Source: Nitrospinia bacterium (GTDB lineage: Bacteria > Nitrospinota > Nitrospinia > Nitrospinales > JAJDAT01). From it: a stretch of 64,000 bases of DNA. The stretch's first letter is position 1; each line of letters begins with the position of its first letter. The notes beneath the pieces are model-generated. The model saw only the letters and a program-made list of their open reading frames with translations. It ran no database searches and was not told the DNA's origin. Shown in pieces: positions 1 through 8,902 of the stretch. A program made the position numbers and the translations under genes. Where the stretch lies: assembly GCA_029261715.1 (NCBI GenBank), contig JAJDAT010000049.1, forward strand, positions 186,001 to 250,000, given 5' to 3'.

Positions 1-1
1 A

Positions 2-73
2 GCCGTTAGAAACGATATAGATTCCGTCTTTTATGAGCGTTTAGTGGGTCTTTCAGATAACTTAAGCTGTTAA
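2..73 (+). CDS. 3' end of an unidentified gene entering from the left edge (partial)
   Basis: Frame 2 is open from the first bases to a TAA at 71-73 and gives 23 residues ending in ...LVGLSDNLSC. The piece is too short to assign to a family. Its composition looks protein-like and the other plus frames contain early stops, so a gene tail is plausible. No terminator follows it. Confidence 0.35.
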   Translation, partial: AVRNDIDSVFYERLVGLSDNLSC

Positions 74-88
74 TTTTATGAATTTTTC

Positions 89-94
89 TATAAT
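89..94 (+). promoter_or_regulatory. possible -10 element upstream of the DUF3179 gene
   Basis: A perfect TATAAT lies about 75 bases before the DUF3179 start, in a very AT-rich spacer. No good -35 hexamer sits 16-18 bases upstream (the best is a TTAAGC-like stretch near 62-67), so this is only a weak promoter call. Confidence 0.3.
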
Positions 95-167
95 ACTTCT
101 CTAATAAGTAAGGTCTCAGGTTTTCGTCCGACTAATCGCAAACAAAGCTTTTTTAAACCTAAATCGG

Positions 168-1094
168 ATGGAAACAATGAAAATCACGTTTTATTTTTTT
201 TTAGTTTTGATTGCGTGTTTTTTTCTAGTTGGATTTGATTTTTCAAAGCATTCAATACCGTTGGATGAGATATATAGCGGCGGTCCCCCAAAAGACGGTA
301 TCCCTTCGATTGATAATCCCAAATTTGTTACCGGTCCCAAAGCGGAAGAAGATTTTTTAAGCAACAAAGATAGAGTGCTTGGAATTTTTTCAAATGGTAA
401 AGCTAAAGCGTACCCAATTCGAATTTTGAATTGGCACGAGATAGTCAACGATCAAATAGGCGGTGAGCCCATTGTTGTGACATTCTGTCCATTATGTGGA
501 ACGGGAATGATTTTTGATTCTAATATCAATGGAAAGCCTACTAGTTTTGGCGTTTCAGGTTTGCTTTATCAGAGTGATATGTTGCTTTATGATCGTGAGA
601 CTGAAAGTTTGTGGTCGCAAATAAAGTCGTCTTCAGTAGCTGGAGACTTGACTGGAACGCGTTTGAAACTATTATCTTCAACTCAAACAACCTGGAAAGC
701 ATGGAAGAAAAAATATCCTGACACTCTAGTTTTATCAACAAAAACGGGATACAGACGAGATTATGATAAAGATCCTTATCAAGGGTATTACTCAAGTTCA
801 AATTTAATGTTTGAAGTTAATCAAAAGAAAAACTGGTATCACCCCAAAGAAAAAATTATAGGAATAGAAATTGGAGAATCGGCTAAAGTTTATCCGTTTT
901 CTGAGTTGTCTAAGGTGGATACTCCTTTTACGGATACTGTTGGAGAGATTAAGGTAAAAGTTTACTACGATTCTATTTCTAAAACTGCCAGCATATATGA
1001 TTTAAACGGGCGGCAATATCCGACGGTGGTGGGCTTTTGGTTTGCTTGGTATACCTTTCATCCTGATACAGAAGTTTATAAAGGAAAACTTTGA
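168..1094 (+). CDS. DUF3179 domain-containing exported protein
   Basis: This is a 308-residue protein with a hydrophobic N-terminal segment (about residues 4-24), most likely a signal peptide or membrane anchor. The body matches the DUF3179 family: the conserved NWHEIVND segment near residue 88, the FCPLCGTG cysteine pair near 106, a GLLYQSDMLLYDR block and a C-terminal GFWFAWYTFHPDT block. The family function is unknown; the FCPLCG motif could bind metal or form a disulfide in the periplasm. A second ATG at 177 has a better upstream purine stretch (CGGA), so MKITF... may be the true N-terminus. The stop overlaps the start of the next gene by one base, so the two are probably translationally coupled. 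Confidence 0.85.
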   Translation: METMKITFYFFLVLIACFFLVGFDFSKHSIPLDEIYSGGPPKDGIPSIDNPKFVTGPKAEEDFLSNKDRVLGIFSNGKAKAYPIRILNWHEIVNDQIGGEPIVVTFCPLCGTGMIFDSNINGKPTSFGVSGLLYQSDMLLYDRETESLWSQIKSSSVAGDLTGTRLKLLSSTQTTWKAWKKKYPDTLVLSTKTGYRRDYDKDPYQGYYSSSNLMFEVNQKKNWYHPKEKIIGIEIGESAKVYPFSELSKVDTPFTDTVGEIKVKVYYDSISKTASIYDLNGRQYPTVVGFWFAWYTFHPDTEVYKGKL

Positions 1095-1780
1095 TGAATA
1101 AAAAAATTCTTCTCTTAGTTGTTGCGATTTTGGGAATCGCTTCGTTTTTTTATTTTGACTTAGGGCAATATTTGTCCCTTGAAAGCCTAAAAGAGAACAA
1201 AGAAAAGCTCAACGCTTTTTATGAAGATAACGCTACCATGATGATTTTAGGATTCATTGGAGTTTACGTGGCGGCGACAGCTTTTTCATTGCCTGGGGCA
1301 ACTATTTTGACATTAGCGGGTGGGGCGATTTTTGGGCCTTGGGTCGGAACGTTAGCGGTCAATGTCGGCGCGACTTTGGGAGCTACGCTTGCTTTTTTAG
1401 CCGCTCGTTTTTTGTTGCGAGATTGGGTCGAACAAAAATTTGGAGACCGACTAAAGCCATTTAATGAGGGTTTTTCTAATAATGCGGTTAATTATATTCT
1501 CTTCTTGAGACTGGTTCCCTTGTTTCCTTTTTTCTTAGTAAATTTGGTTTCGGGTTTGACTCAAGTGCCAATCAGAATTTATTTTTTTGGAACTATGTTT
1601 GGGACCTTGCCAGGAACATTTGTTTATACAAACGCAGGGAGTAATTTAGCTTCTATTGAATCGCTAGGCGATATCGCTTCTCCAGGCGTTATTGGAGCTT
1701 TTATTCTATTGGGAGTATTTGCTCTAATACCGACTATTTATAATAAGTTTAAAAGTAAAAAAACTGCGGCAAACGTCTAA
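1094..1780 (+). CDS. TVP38/TMEM64 (VTT/DedA-like) inner-membrane protein
   Basis: This polytopic membrane protein of about 228 residues belongs to the SNARE-associated/VTT family. It has an N-terminal transmembrane helix, then the typical glycine-rich re-entrant region (SLPGATILTLAGGAIFG near residues 60-76), a FLRLVPLFPFFLVN block and the GTLPGTFVYTNAGS block. Relatives are membrane proteins implicated in lipid or ion handling; the substrate here is unknown. I chose the ATG at 1094, which overlaps the preceding TGA (TGATG) and follows AAGGAAAA, over the in-frame TTG at 1091. It ends 14 bases from the convergent glycosyltransferase gene with no obvious terminator between them. Confidence 0.88.
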   Translation: MNKKILLLVVAILGIASFFYFDLGQYLSLESLKENKEKLNAFYEDNATMMILGFIGVYVAATAFSLPGATILTLAGGAIFGPWVGTLAVNVGATLGATLAFLAARFLLRDWVEQKFGDRLKPFNEGFSNNAVNYILFLRLVPLFPFFLVNLVSGLTQVPIRIYFFGTMFGTLPGTFVYTNAGSNLASIESLGDIASPGVIGAFILLGVFALIPTIYNKFKSKKTAANV

Positions 1781-1794
1781 ATTTAAGAGACGAG

Positions 1795-2808
1795 CTAAAT
1801 CCAACGGCGAATTATTTTCCAATAACAGTTTAGAATTGGATTTAGCGCTAGATCTAATAAATTACTTTGGATTCCGGAAATCTTTAAGTTTCCTTCATAC
1901 AGTCGAGAAATTTCTTGGTCAGAAGTATTTCTTTGCCGTTGAAGTTTTCGGCGTTTAACTAATATTCTAGGAAGGATATCTACGATTTCTGGATAACTTT
2001 TTATCTTTAAAAAAAACCAGCCATTAGTTATTGCGTGAGCTAATTGCGCTATTTCTATGATGAATAAAGCTGGAGAAATTAAAAATAAAGTTTTAAATTC
2101 GAGGTTCTTTAATAAAAGGAAAAGTCGGTTTTTTTCCGAAGAATAATATTTAAAAACTCCTTTGTTGAAATGATAATGATGGTAAATTTCCGCTTTAGGA
2201 GTAGTTCGCATTTTCCAACCAAATAAACGTATTCTCCAAGAGAGGTCGTGATCCTCGTGGTAAAGGAATAGATCGGGATCAAATGCGCCTACCTTTTCAT
2301 AGATCTCTCGCCTGAACATAAAAATACCGCCACATGCGGTTTCTGTGGGTTCTAAATTATTTGGATCTGTTTCATCGACGAGATTAGGGCAGCAGATAGA
2401 CGTGTAATGAACTAAGACTCCATAAGAATTAATTATGTCTCTTTTTTCATAGTAAAGAATTTTTGGGATTGCCGCGCCCGTATCAGGTTCTAAGTCCAAC
2501 ATTCCAGCAAGCTCTTTAAGGCTGTCTGGTTGGAGGTATAGATCATTATTAAGGAAAATAAAATAATCGCCTGATGCGATTTCTAAACCTTTGTTTACGG
2601 CCGGCCCAAAGCCTAGGTTTCCTCCATTTTCTAAAAGTAGAACGTTTGGATATTTTTCCTGAACCGCTTCAATAGACCCATCTTCGGAACCGTTATCGGA
2701 AACTATAATTTCTAGGTTTGAGTAATTTTGTTTGCTTAAAGATTCTAAACAATCAAGTAAAACTTCTTTCCCATTCCAGTTGACGACGATTGCTGATATT
2801 TTTTTCAT
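1795..2808 (-). CDS. family 2 glycosyltransferase (rhamnosyltransferase-like)
   Basis: This 337-residue inverting GT-A glycosyltransferase opens with the family signature (AIVVNWNGKEVLLDCLESL), followed by a SDNGSEDGS nucleotide-binding loop and the FLNNDLYL DxD-like metal site. An acceptor region with YHEDHDLSWRIRLFGW, an ED.D.. catalytic-base motif, comes next. A hydrophobic stretch near residues 230-260 suggests peripheral or single-pass attachment at the inner membrane, as in O-antigen and capsule rhamnosyltransferases. The sugar donor cannot be read from sequence. It lies downstream of a beta-helix protein and a phosphohexomutase on the same strand, a plausible surface-polysaccharide group. 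Confidence 0.88.
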   Translation of the reverse strand: MKKISAIVVNWNGKEVLLDCLESLSKQNYSNLEIIVSDNGSEDGSIEAVQEKYPNVLLLENGGNLGFGPAVNKGLEIASGDYFIFLNNDLYLQPDSLKELAGMLDLEPDTGAAIPKILYYEKRDIINSYGVLVHYTSICCPNLVDETDPNNLEPTETACGGIFMFRREIYEKVGAFDPDLFLYHEDHDLSWRIRLFGWKMRTTPKAEIYHHYHFNKGVFKYYSSEKNRLFLLLKNLEFKTLFLISPALFIIEIAQLAHAITNGWFFLKIKSYPEIVDILPRILVKRRKLQRQRNTSDQEISRLYEGNLKISGIQSNLLDLALNPILNCYWKIIRRWI

Positions 2809-2882
2809 CGTTTTATTTTTTTGGGAGAATTTAGTTTGCGGTTAATTCAATTAGAATGAAGCTTGAAAAATTCTTAGTTCGA

Positions 2883-3677
2883 TTAAGTTTTAAGAGTTTT
2901 TCCAAAAATAGTTTCCGGGGGATAGTAACCTTTGGGTAAGCTAGAGTTTGGATATATTATGCTCCCTCTACCCACTAGGCTCCCGGGAGAAATAACGGCA
3001 TTACACCCCAACTCGACACTATCGCCTAAAATGGCTCCTAACTTTGACCTTTTAGTATCAACAACTTTTCCATCGTGTTTTATTATAATGGGACGAATAA
3101 AATTTTCTTTTTTTTCTTCTAAGCTACGGAATTGCAAGTTAGCTAATTTAGATCCTGCGCCCATATTAACGTAACTACCGATTACGCTATCTCCAATGTA
3201 ATTAAAATGCCCTGATTCAGAATGGTTCATTAGTAGACTGTTTTTTACTTCTGTGGCATGACCAATTACGCATCGGTCCCCAGTAAGAACATTCCCTCTT
3301 ATGTATGCGCCTTGTCTTATTTCGCAAAACTCTCCGATTATTGCGGGGCCTTTAATTATGGCTGTTGGTTCCAAAATTGTTCCACTGCCAATCCAAATTC
3401 CAAGTGTTGGGAAAAAGAGGGGGGTCTTAACTTCGAACCAATCTTCAATTATCAGACAAGATTCTTTATATTTTCCTTCTCTAGCTTGGAAAAGTTTTTT
3501 TCTAACGCCTGTTGAAGGTTCTTCCCAAGAGTTTTCTGAGTTAAGTTGTGCTAAAAGTTGAGGTAAGTAAGTTCCTAAACGGTTTAGCGGTTCCCACAAA
3601 ACTTCAGAATTTTGGAATAAATCCTTATGACCAAAGTCGTCTAAATAGCTAAAGAAGTTTTGAAATAGTTTTGACAT
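2883..3677 (-). CDS. left-handed beta-helix (hexapeptide) nucleotidyl/acyltransferase-like protein
   Basis: In this 264-residue protein, residues 100-250 carry hexapeptide repeats of the LbH fold (for example PAIIGEFCEIRQGAYIRGNV, VIGHATEVKNS). They resemble the C-terminal domain of GlmU and sugar-1-phosphate nucleotidyltransferases, including the GAGSKLANLQ and KLGAILGDSVELGCNAVISPG segments. The first 90 residues are helical and contain no nucleotidyltransferase G-x-G-T-R motif, so this is not a full GlmU. It could be an acetyltransferase or a stand-alone regulatory domain for sugar nucleotides. It sits between a phosphohexomutase and a GT2 gene, which supports a role in sugar activation or modification. 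Confidence 0.75.
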   Translation of the reverse strand: MSKLFQNFFSYLDDFGHKDLFQNSEVLWEPLNRLGTYLPQLLAQLNSENSWEEPSTGVRKKLFQAREGKYKESCLIIEDWFEVKTPLFFPTLGIWIGSGTILEPTAIIKGPAIIGEFCEIRQGAYIRGNVLTGDRCVIGHATEVKNSLLMNHSESGHFNYIGDSVIGSYVNMGAGSKLANLQFRSLEEKKENFIRPIIIKHDGKVVDTKRSKLGAILGDSVELGCNAVISPGSLVGRGSIIYPNSSLPKGYYPPETIFGKTLKT

Positions 3678-3807
3678 TAACTGATGAGAAGATTTAGCTT
3701 TTCAAATTCAAGGTTTAATCAAAATGTGGAAGTTTATTTTGATTTTTTACTAAACCTAAAGGAAGGATAAAATATAAATTATTTTTTCGATGTTTGATAT
3801 GTTTTTT

Positions 3808-5946
3808 TTATTTTGTGTGTTTTTCTACGTACCATTTGCCTCTTTGAGTTAAGCCATAACCTCTTCCAGTTAATTCAATAAACAGCTGTTTCTTCATTTC
3901 TGTAAGCAAGCGAGAACGTTTGTCTGGGGCAACCATAATTTCTTCTTCGGGGATTTTTTGTCCATAAAGGTTGTTTATAGTTTCCCACTCCATTTTACAA
4001 AACTCATTGTTGCTATCTTTCATTTCAGACATTAACTGGCGGGTAATGGTTTCTCCTAGAAGACCAAGATGTTTTTTTAGTCTTTTTGCGCCTCTAATAT
4101 TAACGCCTATTTTATTTTCGGTACCTGAGTTTCGGATGAAAATAGACGCTTGATCTAATTTCCCTGTGGGAGAAATGACTGATAAGTTTAGATAAAGCAT
4201 ATCATGGTCCTCAGAAAACTCAGTTTGTGTGCAATCCCATCCCAATTCTTTTACTGTTGATTCGACAAGTGTTTTAACTTGTTGCCAAACTTTAGAGCTC
4301 TTGAAAAATAGATTTTTGTCGACGTAATAAGCATAGTTTGTTTGTTTATATCCTGGCTTAAAAGGATTTTCCATGCGGTTATACCAGGCTCTTAGAGTCA
4401 GTCCAATGTGTTTAGAGGCGACAAAAGTATTAAGAGCATTTTTTACACCGTTGCCACAATAAATAGGAATTGATTCATCGCTTTTACCAGGAATATGGCC
4501 TTTTGTAATAACATGTCCCGTAACCTCTGCGCCAATAGCGAAGGTTTCGTGAGCATCAGGGCGATAAACCTCATTAACATCTATTTTTTGTGAACTTATT
4601 AGTTCGTCAACACTCTTCTCAAGTTTTTCTAGTTGCTCTATCTCAGAAACTCCTGAGTTTTCAAATTCTTCAAGTTGTTTTTTAGTTTGTTCGAATTTAT
4701 TTGAAGTTTTTTCGGATGTGGTTTTCCAGTTTTCTCCAATATAATCTAGTCGACTTTTGAGGTCAGATATCGTTGAACGGGATAAAATCCATTTATCCCC
4801 AACTGGAGCAACTTGGGTCTTAAACCCTTGTTCTTGGAGATCGTTAAATGAGTTTAAGTCGCTTTCTACAGTATTTATAATTTGAGACCCTTTAAAACGA
4901 TTTGATTTTCTTTTCATTAGAAAATGGGCTTGTAACCAGGAAGTATCGTCTCCACTTTGAACTATTACCGCATCTTTCAGAGGTTGGTACTCTAATCTGA
5001 AAAAACGATCTCCATCTGCGTCGAAAACGGCTCCAGAGATTTTCGTTTTTCCATCCATTGTTTGTTTGGTGTTTTTTCTTCCTAATTCAAACATGGCTAG
5101 GATGGCAGAATGTTTACTAAAAATTCCAATTTCGTCTCGAATCATAGAGGAGGTAATAAGTGAATAGCCTTCTAAGTCTGCAACGCCGCTATTTAGATTT
5201 ACGTCTCCATCAAGCTTAGCGTTAACTTCAAAAATTTCCCCAAAGCCAGCTTCTTTAAATATTTCTGCGGCAATTCCAGAAAGTGATCCGTTTGCACAAT
5301 CAACTACTAAAATGATGTCTCGGAAGGAAATTCTCTCAGCCCAAGAGTTTTTGGGGTCAAGGCAAAACTTAGAAAATAGCTTTAGAGCTTGGTTTCTATG
5401 ATCAACTTTTTGACCCTGAAGTTTTATTTTGGATATTTCTTGGAAATTGAGAGAATATACAGATTGAGATAGTTCAATGTCATTTTGAGGGAGTGGTTTC
5501 ATTCCTCGGTAGCTAGAAAATAACTTAATTCCATTTTGATCTTTAGGATTATGAGAAGCCGTAATCATTATGCCGCCTTGGGCTTGGCAATGTAGAAGAT
5601 ATATGGGAATTAAAGGAGTGGGAACTATTCCTAATGAAATTGCGTTTGCTCCTGCTTTTCGTATTCCTTTAATAACCGCTTCGGAAAATTTTGCATCTTT
5701 ATCTCTTGGGTCCCAACCTACGACTATGGCTGGGTTTTTTACTTTAGGCTTTTTACTTACAATTGACTTAACCCAAGCGTAGGTGTACAACTCCATAAAT
5801 TCAGGAGTAATAATTTTTTGCTCTAAAAAGACTTTTAGTGGCTCTTTTCTCTCATCTGGAGTAGCTAATCGAGCGTCGCTACGGATTCCATCCGTCCCCT
5901 GTAATCTAAAATTGGTTTTTTTAGGCAAATTAGAGTTTTTTTTCAT
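3808..5946 (-). CDS. phosphoglucomutase/phosphomannomutase family protein, unusually long
   Basis: This 712-residue alpha-D-phosphohexomutase interconverts hexose-1- and hexose-6-phosphates. Landmarks in order: GTDGIR near residue 17, the phosphoserine loop TASHNP (Ser131), the magnesium loop DADGDR, the sugar loop GAEVTGH (relaxed from GExSGH) and the phosphate loop RNSGTENKIG. Typical members have about 450-550 residues. The extra length is a Lys/Glu-rich coiled-coil insertion of about 60 residues just before the sugar loop (EKTSNKFEQTKKQLEEF...) and a C-terminal extension of about 60 residues. The hexose specificity is not clear. It is the first gene of a minus-strand group with the beta-helix and GT2 genes and diverges from the TonB receptor gene. 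Confidence 0.88.
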   Translation of the reverse strand: MKKNSNLPKKTNFRLQGTDGIRSDARLATPDERKEPLKVFLEQKIITPEFMELYTYAWVKSIVSKKPKVKNPAIVVGWDPRDKDAKFSEAVIKGIRKAGANAISLGIVPTPLIPIYLLHCQAQGGIMITASHNPKDQNGIKLFSSYRGMKPLPQNDIELSQSVYSLNFQEISKIKLQGQKVDHRNQALKLFSKFCLDPKNSWAERISFRDIILVVDCANGSLSGIAAEIFKEAGFGEIFEVNAKLDGDVNLNSGVADLEGYSLITSSMIRDEIGIFSKHSAILAMFELGRKNTKQTMDGKTKISGAVFDADGDRFFRLEYQPLKDAVIVQSGDDTSWLQAHFLMKRKSNRFKGSQIINTVESDLNSFNDLQEQGFKTQVAPVGDKWILSRSTISDLKSRLDYIGENWKTTSEKTSNKFEQTKKQLEEFENSGVSEIEQLEKLEKSVDELISSQKIDVNEVYRPDAHETFAIGAEVTGHVITKGHIPGKSDESIPIYCGNGVKNALNTFVASKHIGLTLRAWYNRMENPFKPGYKQTNYAYYVDKNLFFKSSKVWQQVKTLVESTVKELGWDCTQTEFSEDHDMLYLNLSVISPTGKLDQASIFIRNSGTENKIGVNIRGAKRLKKHLGLLGETITRQLMSEMKDSNNEFCKMEWETINNLYGQKIPEEEIMVAPDKRSRLLTEMKKQLFIELTGRGYGLTQRGKWYVEKHTK

Positions 5947-6176
5947 TTTTGTTTGTTATTTATTGGAAACTTATAGATGAATATTCTGCTAAATCTTCAA
6001 TTATGGTTTGAATTTTAGCACAATTAAAGAGATTTTATTGCGCTATAAGTAAATGTGTATATAAATATTGTAACCTTGCCGAAAACTCTGAACAATTAGA
6101 TAAAGCATCGTTAAACTGTTGGTTTTTTAATCCACTTTTTTCATAATATCAACCTTTTTTAGTTTTTGATAGCCCA

Positions 6177-8216
6177 ATGTTGGTCTCTAATAAGTCGATT
6201 TTCTTAATAATTTTTTTATTTTTCTTTCCTTCCACTGTTATTGGTTACGATATTGACCAATTAAAGAAAAGTCCGAAAGATTTACGGAAACTGAGCTTAG
6301 AAAGCTTAATGGATATACCAATTTTTTCAGTTTCTAAACGGGAAGAAAGTTCGTTTGAGGCAGCCGCCGCTATTTTTGTTATTTCTAGGGAGGATATTCG
6401 TCGATCAGGAGCTCAAAATATTCCTGAAGCATTGCGTATGGTGCCTGGTCTTGAAGTAGCTTCTATTGATTCAAATAAATGGGCTATAACTTCTCGTGGT
6501 TTTCAGGAAAGATTTTCAAATAAATTATTGGTTCTTATTGATGGTCGATCTGTGTATACGCCTCTTTTTTCTGGGGTTTATTGGGATGTCCAGGATACTT
6601 TACTAGAGGATATTGATAGGATTGAGGTTATAAGGGGGCCTGGAGGGACTCTTTGGGGCGCAAATGCAGCCAATGGAGTTATCAATATAATTACAAAAAA
6701 AGCTTCTGAAACCCAAGGAACCTATGTAGAGGGTGGAGGAGGTTCAGTTGAAAAAGGCTTTGGAGCTTTGAGGTATGGAGGAAAATTAGAATCCGGGGGA
6801 AACTATAGAGGATATTTAAAGTATTTTAATCGGGATAACTTTGACGACCTTGATGGTATGAAAGGCGCAGATGGATGGGATGCTGCCCGAGGTGGATTTC
6901 GAATGGATTCTGAAATAACTGAGAAGAATTCGGTTACTGTTCAAGGCGATTATTACCAAGGCGATTCTGGAACCAGGAGTACTTTGGTAGAGTCCGTGAC
7001 TGCTCCTTTTAGTCAAACTGCCGACGAAGATGTTCAAGTTAGCGGAGGTAATTTATTAGCTCGCTTGGAGAGGAATTCTTCCCCCGATTCGAATATGAGG
7101 TTTCAGTTTTATCATGATGTGGCAAAGCGAAAAGAGCGAGTACTCCGGCAAACTATCCAAACGACAGATTTAGATTTCCAGCATTCGACAAAACTCTTTC
7201 AAAACCAACACATTGTCTGGGGATTGGGGCAAAGGTTTATAGTCGATAAATTAAATGGAGGAGTTGCTACTTCTTTTCCTAATGAAGATAGATTAAGCCT
7301 GATATCGAGTAGTTTTATCCAAGACGAGATCAGTTTGGCAGAAGATAAACTGCGACTTATTATTGGTTCAAAGTTTTCTTGGAATAATTACTCTGGAGTT
7401 GAAGTTCAACCAAACTTTAAATTTTTATTGACGCCTAAGGATAATCACACGATTTGGGGATCTATTTCAAGAGCCGTTCGGACTCCATCTAGGTCGGAAG
7501 ATGGAATAAATATCACTGGTACTGTGATTCCTTCCGAAAGCGGATCAATTTTTTTAAAAAACTTAGGAAACCACAATTTTGATACAGAGAATTTAATAGC
7601 TTATGAGCTTGGTTATCGATTTAGAGTTAAATCAAGCTTTTTGATAGATATAACCGGTTTTTATAACGATTACGATAATTTAATAACTGCGGAGCCTTCA
7701 AGTATTTTTATTGAAACCTCTCCTCAGCCAACAAAATTAATATTCCCAATTACATTTGAGAATAAAGGATTTGGCGAAACTTTTGGAGCTGAAGTAAGTG
7801 GAAAGTGGGATATGACGGATTGGTGGAGATTGAACGCGTCTTTTACCTGGCTAGAAGTTCAATTACATGTTGATAGTTCTAGCTCTGACACCTTTTTACA
7901 GCCTTTAGAGGGTACAAGTCCAGAATTCCAATTTCATCTTCGATCTTATATAGACTTACCCAAAAACTTTGAATTGGATTCGTCGCTTTATTTTGTGAAT
8001 AGATTAGATGGGGATAGTTCTAATGTAGGAAGCGATATTCCTAGCTATGCGCGACTTGATGTTCGTTTGGGTTGGAAGCCAGTTGATGATATAGAATTTA
8101 GCCTTGGAATTTTTAATATTCTGGATCCTGATCATCCTGAGTTTGGGCCAGATAGGGGAGGTTTTTCCACTCAGGTTCCTCGAAGCGCTTTAGGTAAATT
8201 TAGCTATAGATTCTAA
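6177..8216 (+). CDS. TonB-dependent outer-membrane receptor
   Basis: This 679-residue protein has an N-terminal signal peptide (about residues 1-23), a plug domain near 55-165 (SRGFQERFSNKLLVLIDGRSV..., IEVIRGPGGTLWGANAANGVINIITKK) and a C-terminal beta-barrel ending in an aromatic residue (KFSYRF), as expected for BAM-assembled barrels. It should import a scarce ligand using TonB energy. The plug resembles receptors commonly encoded next to YfiR/DUF4154 proteins, and such a gene follows here. No Fur-box or riboswitch was recognised upstream, so the ligand (siderophore, corrinoid or other) is unknown. Confidence 0.92.
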   Translation: MLVSNKSIFLIIFLFFFPSTVIGYDIDQLKKSPKDLRKLSLESLMDIPIFSVSKREESSFEAAAAIFVISREDIRRSGAQNIPEALRMVPGLEVASIDSNKWAITSRGFQERFSNKLLVLIDGRSVYTPLFSGVYWDVQDTLLEDIDRIEVIRGPGGTLWGANAANGVINIITKKASETQGTYVEGGGGSVEKGFGALRYGGKLESGGNYRGYLKYFNRDNFDDLDGMKGADGWDAARGGFRMDSEITEKNSVTVQGDYYQGDSGTRSTLVESVTAPFSQTADEDVQVSGGNLLARLERNSSPDSNMRFQFYHDVAKRKERVLRQTIQTTDLDFQHSTKLFQNQHIVWGLGQRFIVDKLNGGVATSFPNEDRLSLISSSFIQDEISLAEDKLRLIIGSKFSWNNYSGVEVQPNFKFLLTPKDNHTIWGSISRAVRTPSRSEDGINITGTVIPSESGSIFLKNLGNHNFDTENLIAYELGYRFRVKSSFLIDITGFYNDYDNLITAEPSSIFIETSPQPTKLIFPITFENKGFGETFGAEVSGKWDMTDWWRLNASFTWLEVQLHVDSSSSDTFLQPLEGTSPEFQFHLRSYIDLPKNFELDSSLYFVNRLDGDSSNVGSDIPSYARLDVRLGWKPVDDIEFSLGIFNILDPDHPEFGPDRGGFSTQVPRSALGKFSYRF

Positions 8217-8271
8217 TTTCTATATTGAAATTTTTTGTTATCAATATTTTGAATAATGTTAGCGAGCATCG

Positions 8272-8820
8272 TTGTTTTTGTTAAAGTTTAAAAATAGTTT
8301 TTTTGGCGTATTTTTAGTTGGCGCTTTGTTGTTTCAATGGTTTTTTGCTGTTTCTACCATTTACGCCGATACTTTTGCTTCTCAGGTTAAAGCGGCATTT
8401 ACATTAAAAATAATTGATTTCGTTGAGTGGCCAAATAAAGAAAATACGACGTTTTTGGTTTCGGTGTTGGGAGATGAAGAACTATTTGAAAGTTTTAAAG
8501 GCTTAGGAGAGATTGAAACAAAAGGACGAAACTTAGTTTTAAAAAAGTACAACGTTAATGATAAAAATAAGGAAAAATGTCACGTCATTTTCATTTCTAA
8601 ATCTAGAAGAGAAATGTTGCCTGATATCTTAAAAGAGTTTGAGGATAGATCTGTTTTACTAATAGGAGATGTTCCTGGTTTTGCTCAAATGGGTGGAATG
8701 GTTAACCTGGTTGAATCGGAAGGGAAACTAGGTATGGAAGTTAATTTGAGAAATGTTAAAAAAGCTGGGTTGAGTATTAGTTCTCGTTTATTGAGATTAG
8801 CTAAAATTATTGGCAATTAA
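8272..8820 (+). CDS. YfiR/HmsC-like periplasmic protein (DUF4154)
   Basis: This 182-residue protein begins with a signal-anchor stretch (about residues 8-32) and then carries the DUF4154 domain (QVKAAFTLKIIDFVEWP..., VIFISKS, VLLIGDVPGFAQMGGMVNLVE, GLSISSRLLRLAKII). Family members such as Pseudomonas YfiR are periplasmic sensors that repress a membrane diguanylate cyclase or kinase. The start is a TTG at 8272; no ATG is available in this frame before the signal sequence. It directly follows the TonB receptor. The usual third partner, a membrane histidine kinase or GGDEF protein, is absent; a small unrelated gene and a terminator come next. Confidence 0.85.
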   Translation: MFLLKFKNSFFGVFLVGALLFQWFFAVSTIYADTFASQVKAAFTLKIIDFVEWPNKENTTFLVSVLGDEELFESFKGLGEIETKGRNLVLKKYNVNDKNKEKCHVIFISKSRREMLPDILKEFEDRSVLLIGDVPGFAQMGGMVNLVESEGKLGMEVNLRNVKKAGLSISSRLLRLAKIIGN

Positions 8821-8902
8821 GCGTAAGCTAAGCGGTTTTTAAGGGAAACTAAAAAAGTTTCATTTGAAACCTCTAGACTGGTTGCACCTAGGAGCAATTT
8901 AT

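Noticed and set aside
2883-3677. Full GlmU
   Set aside because: No N-terminal uridyltransferase domain or G-x-G-T-R motif.
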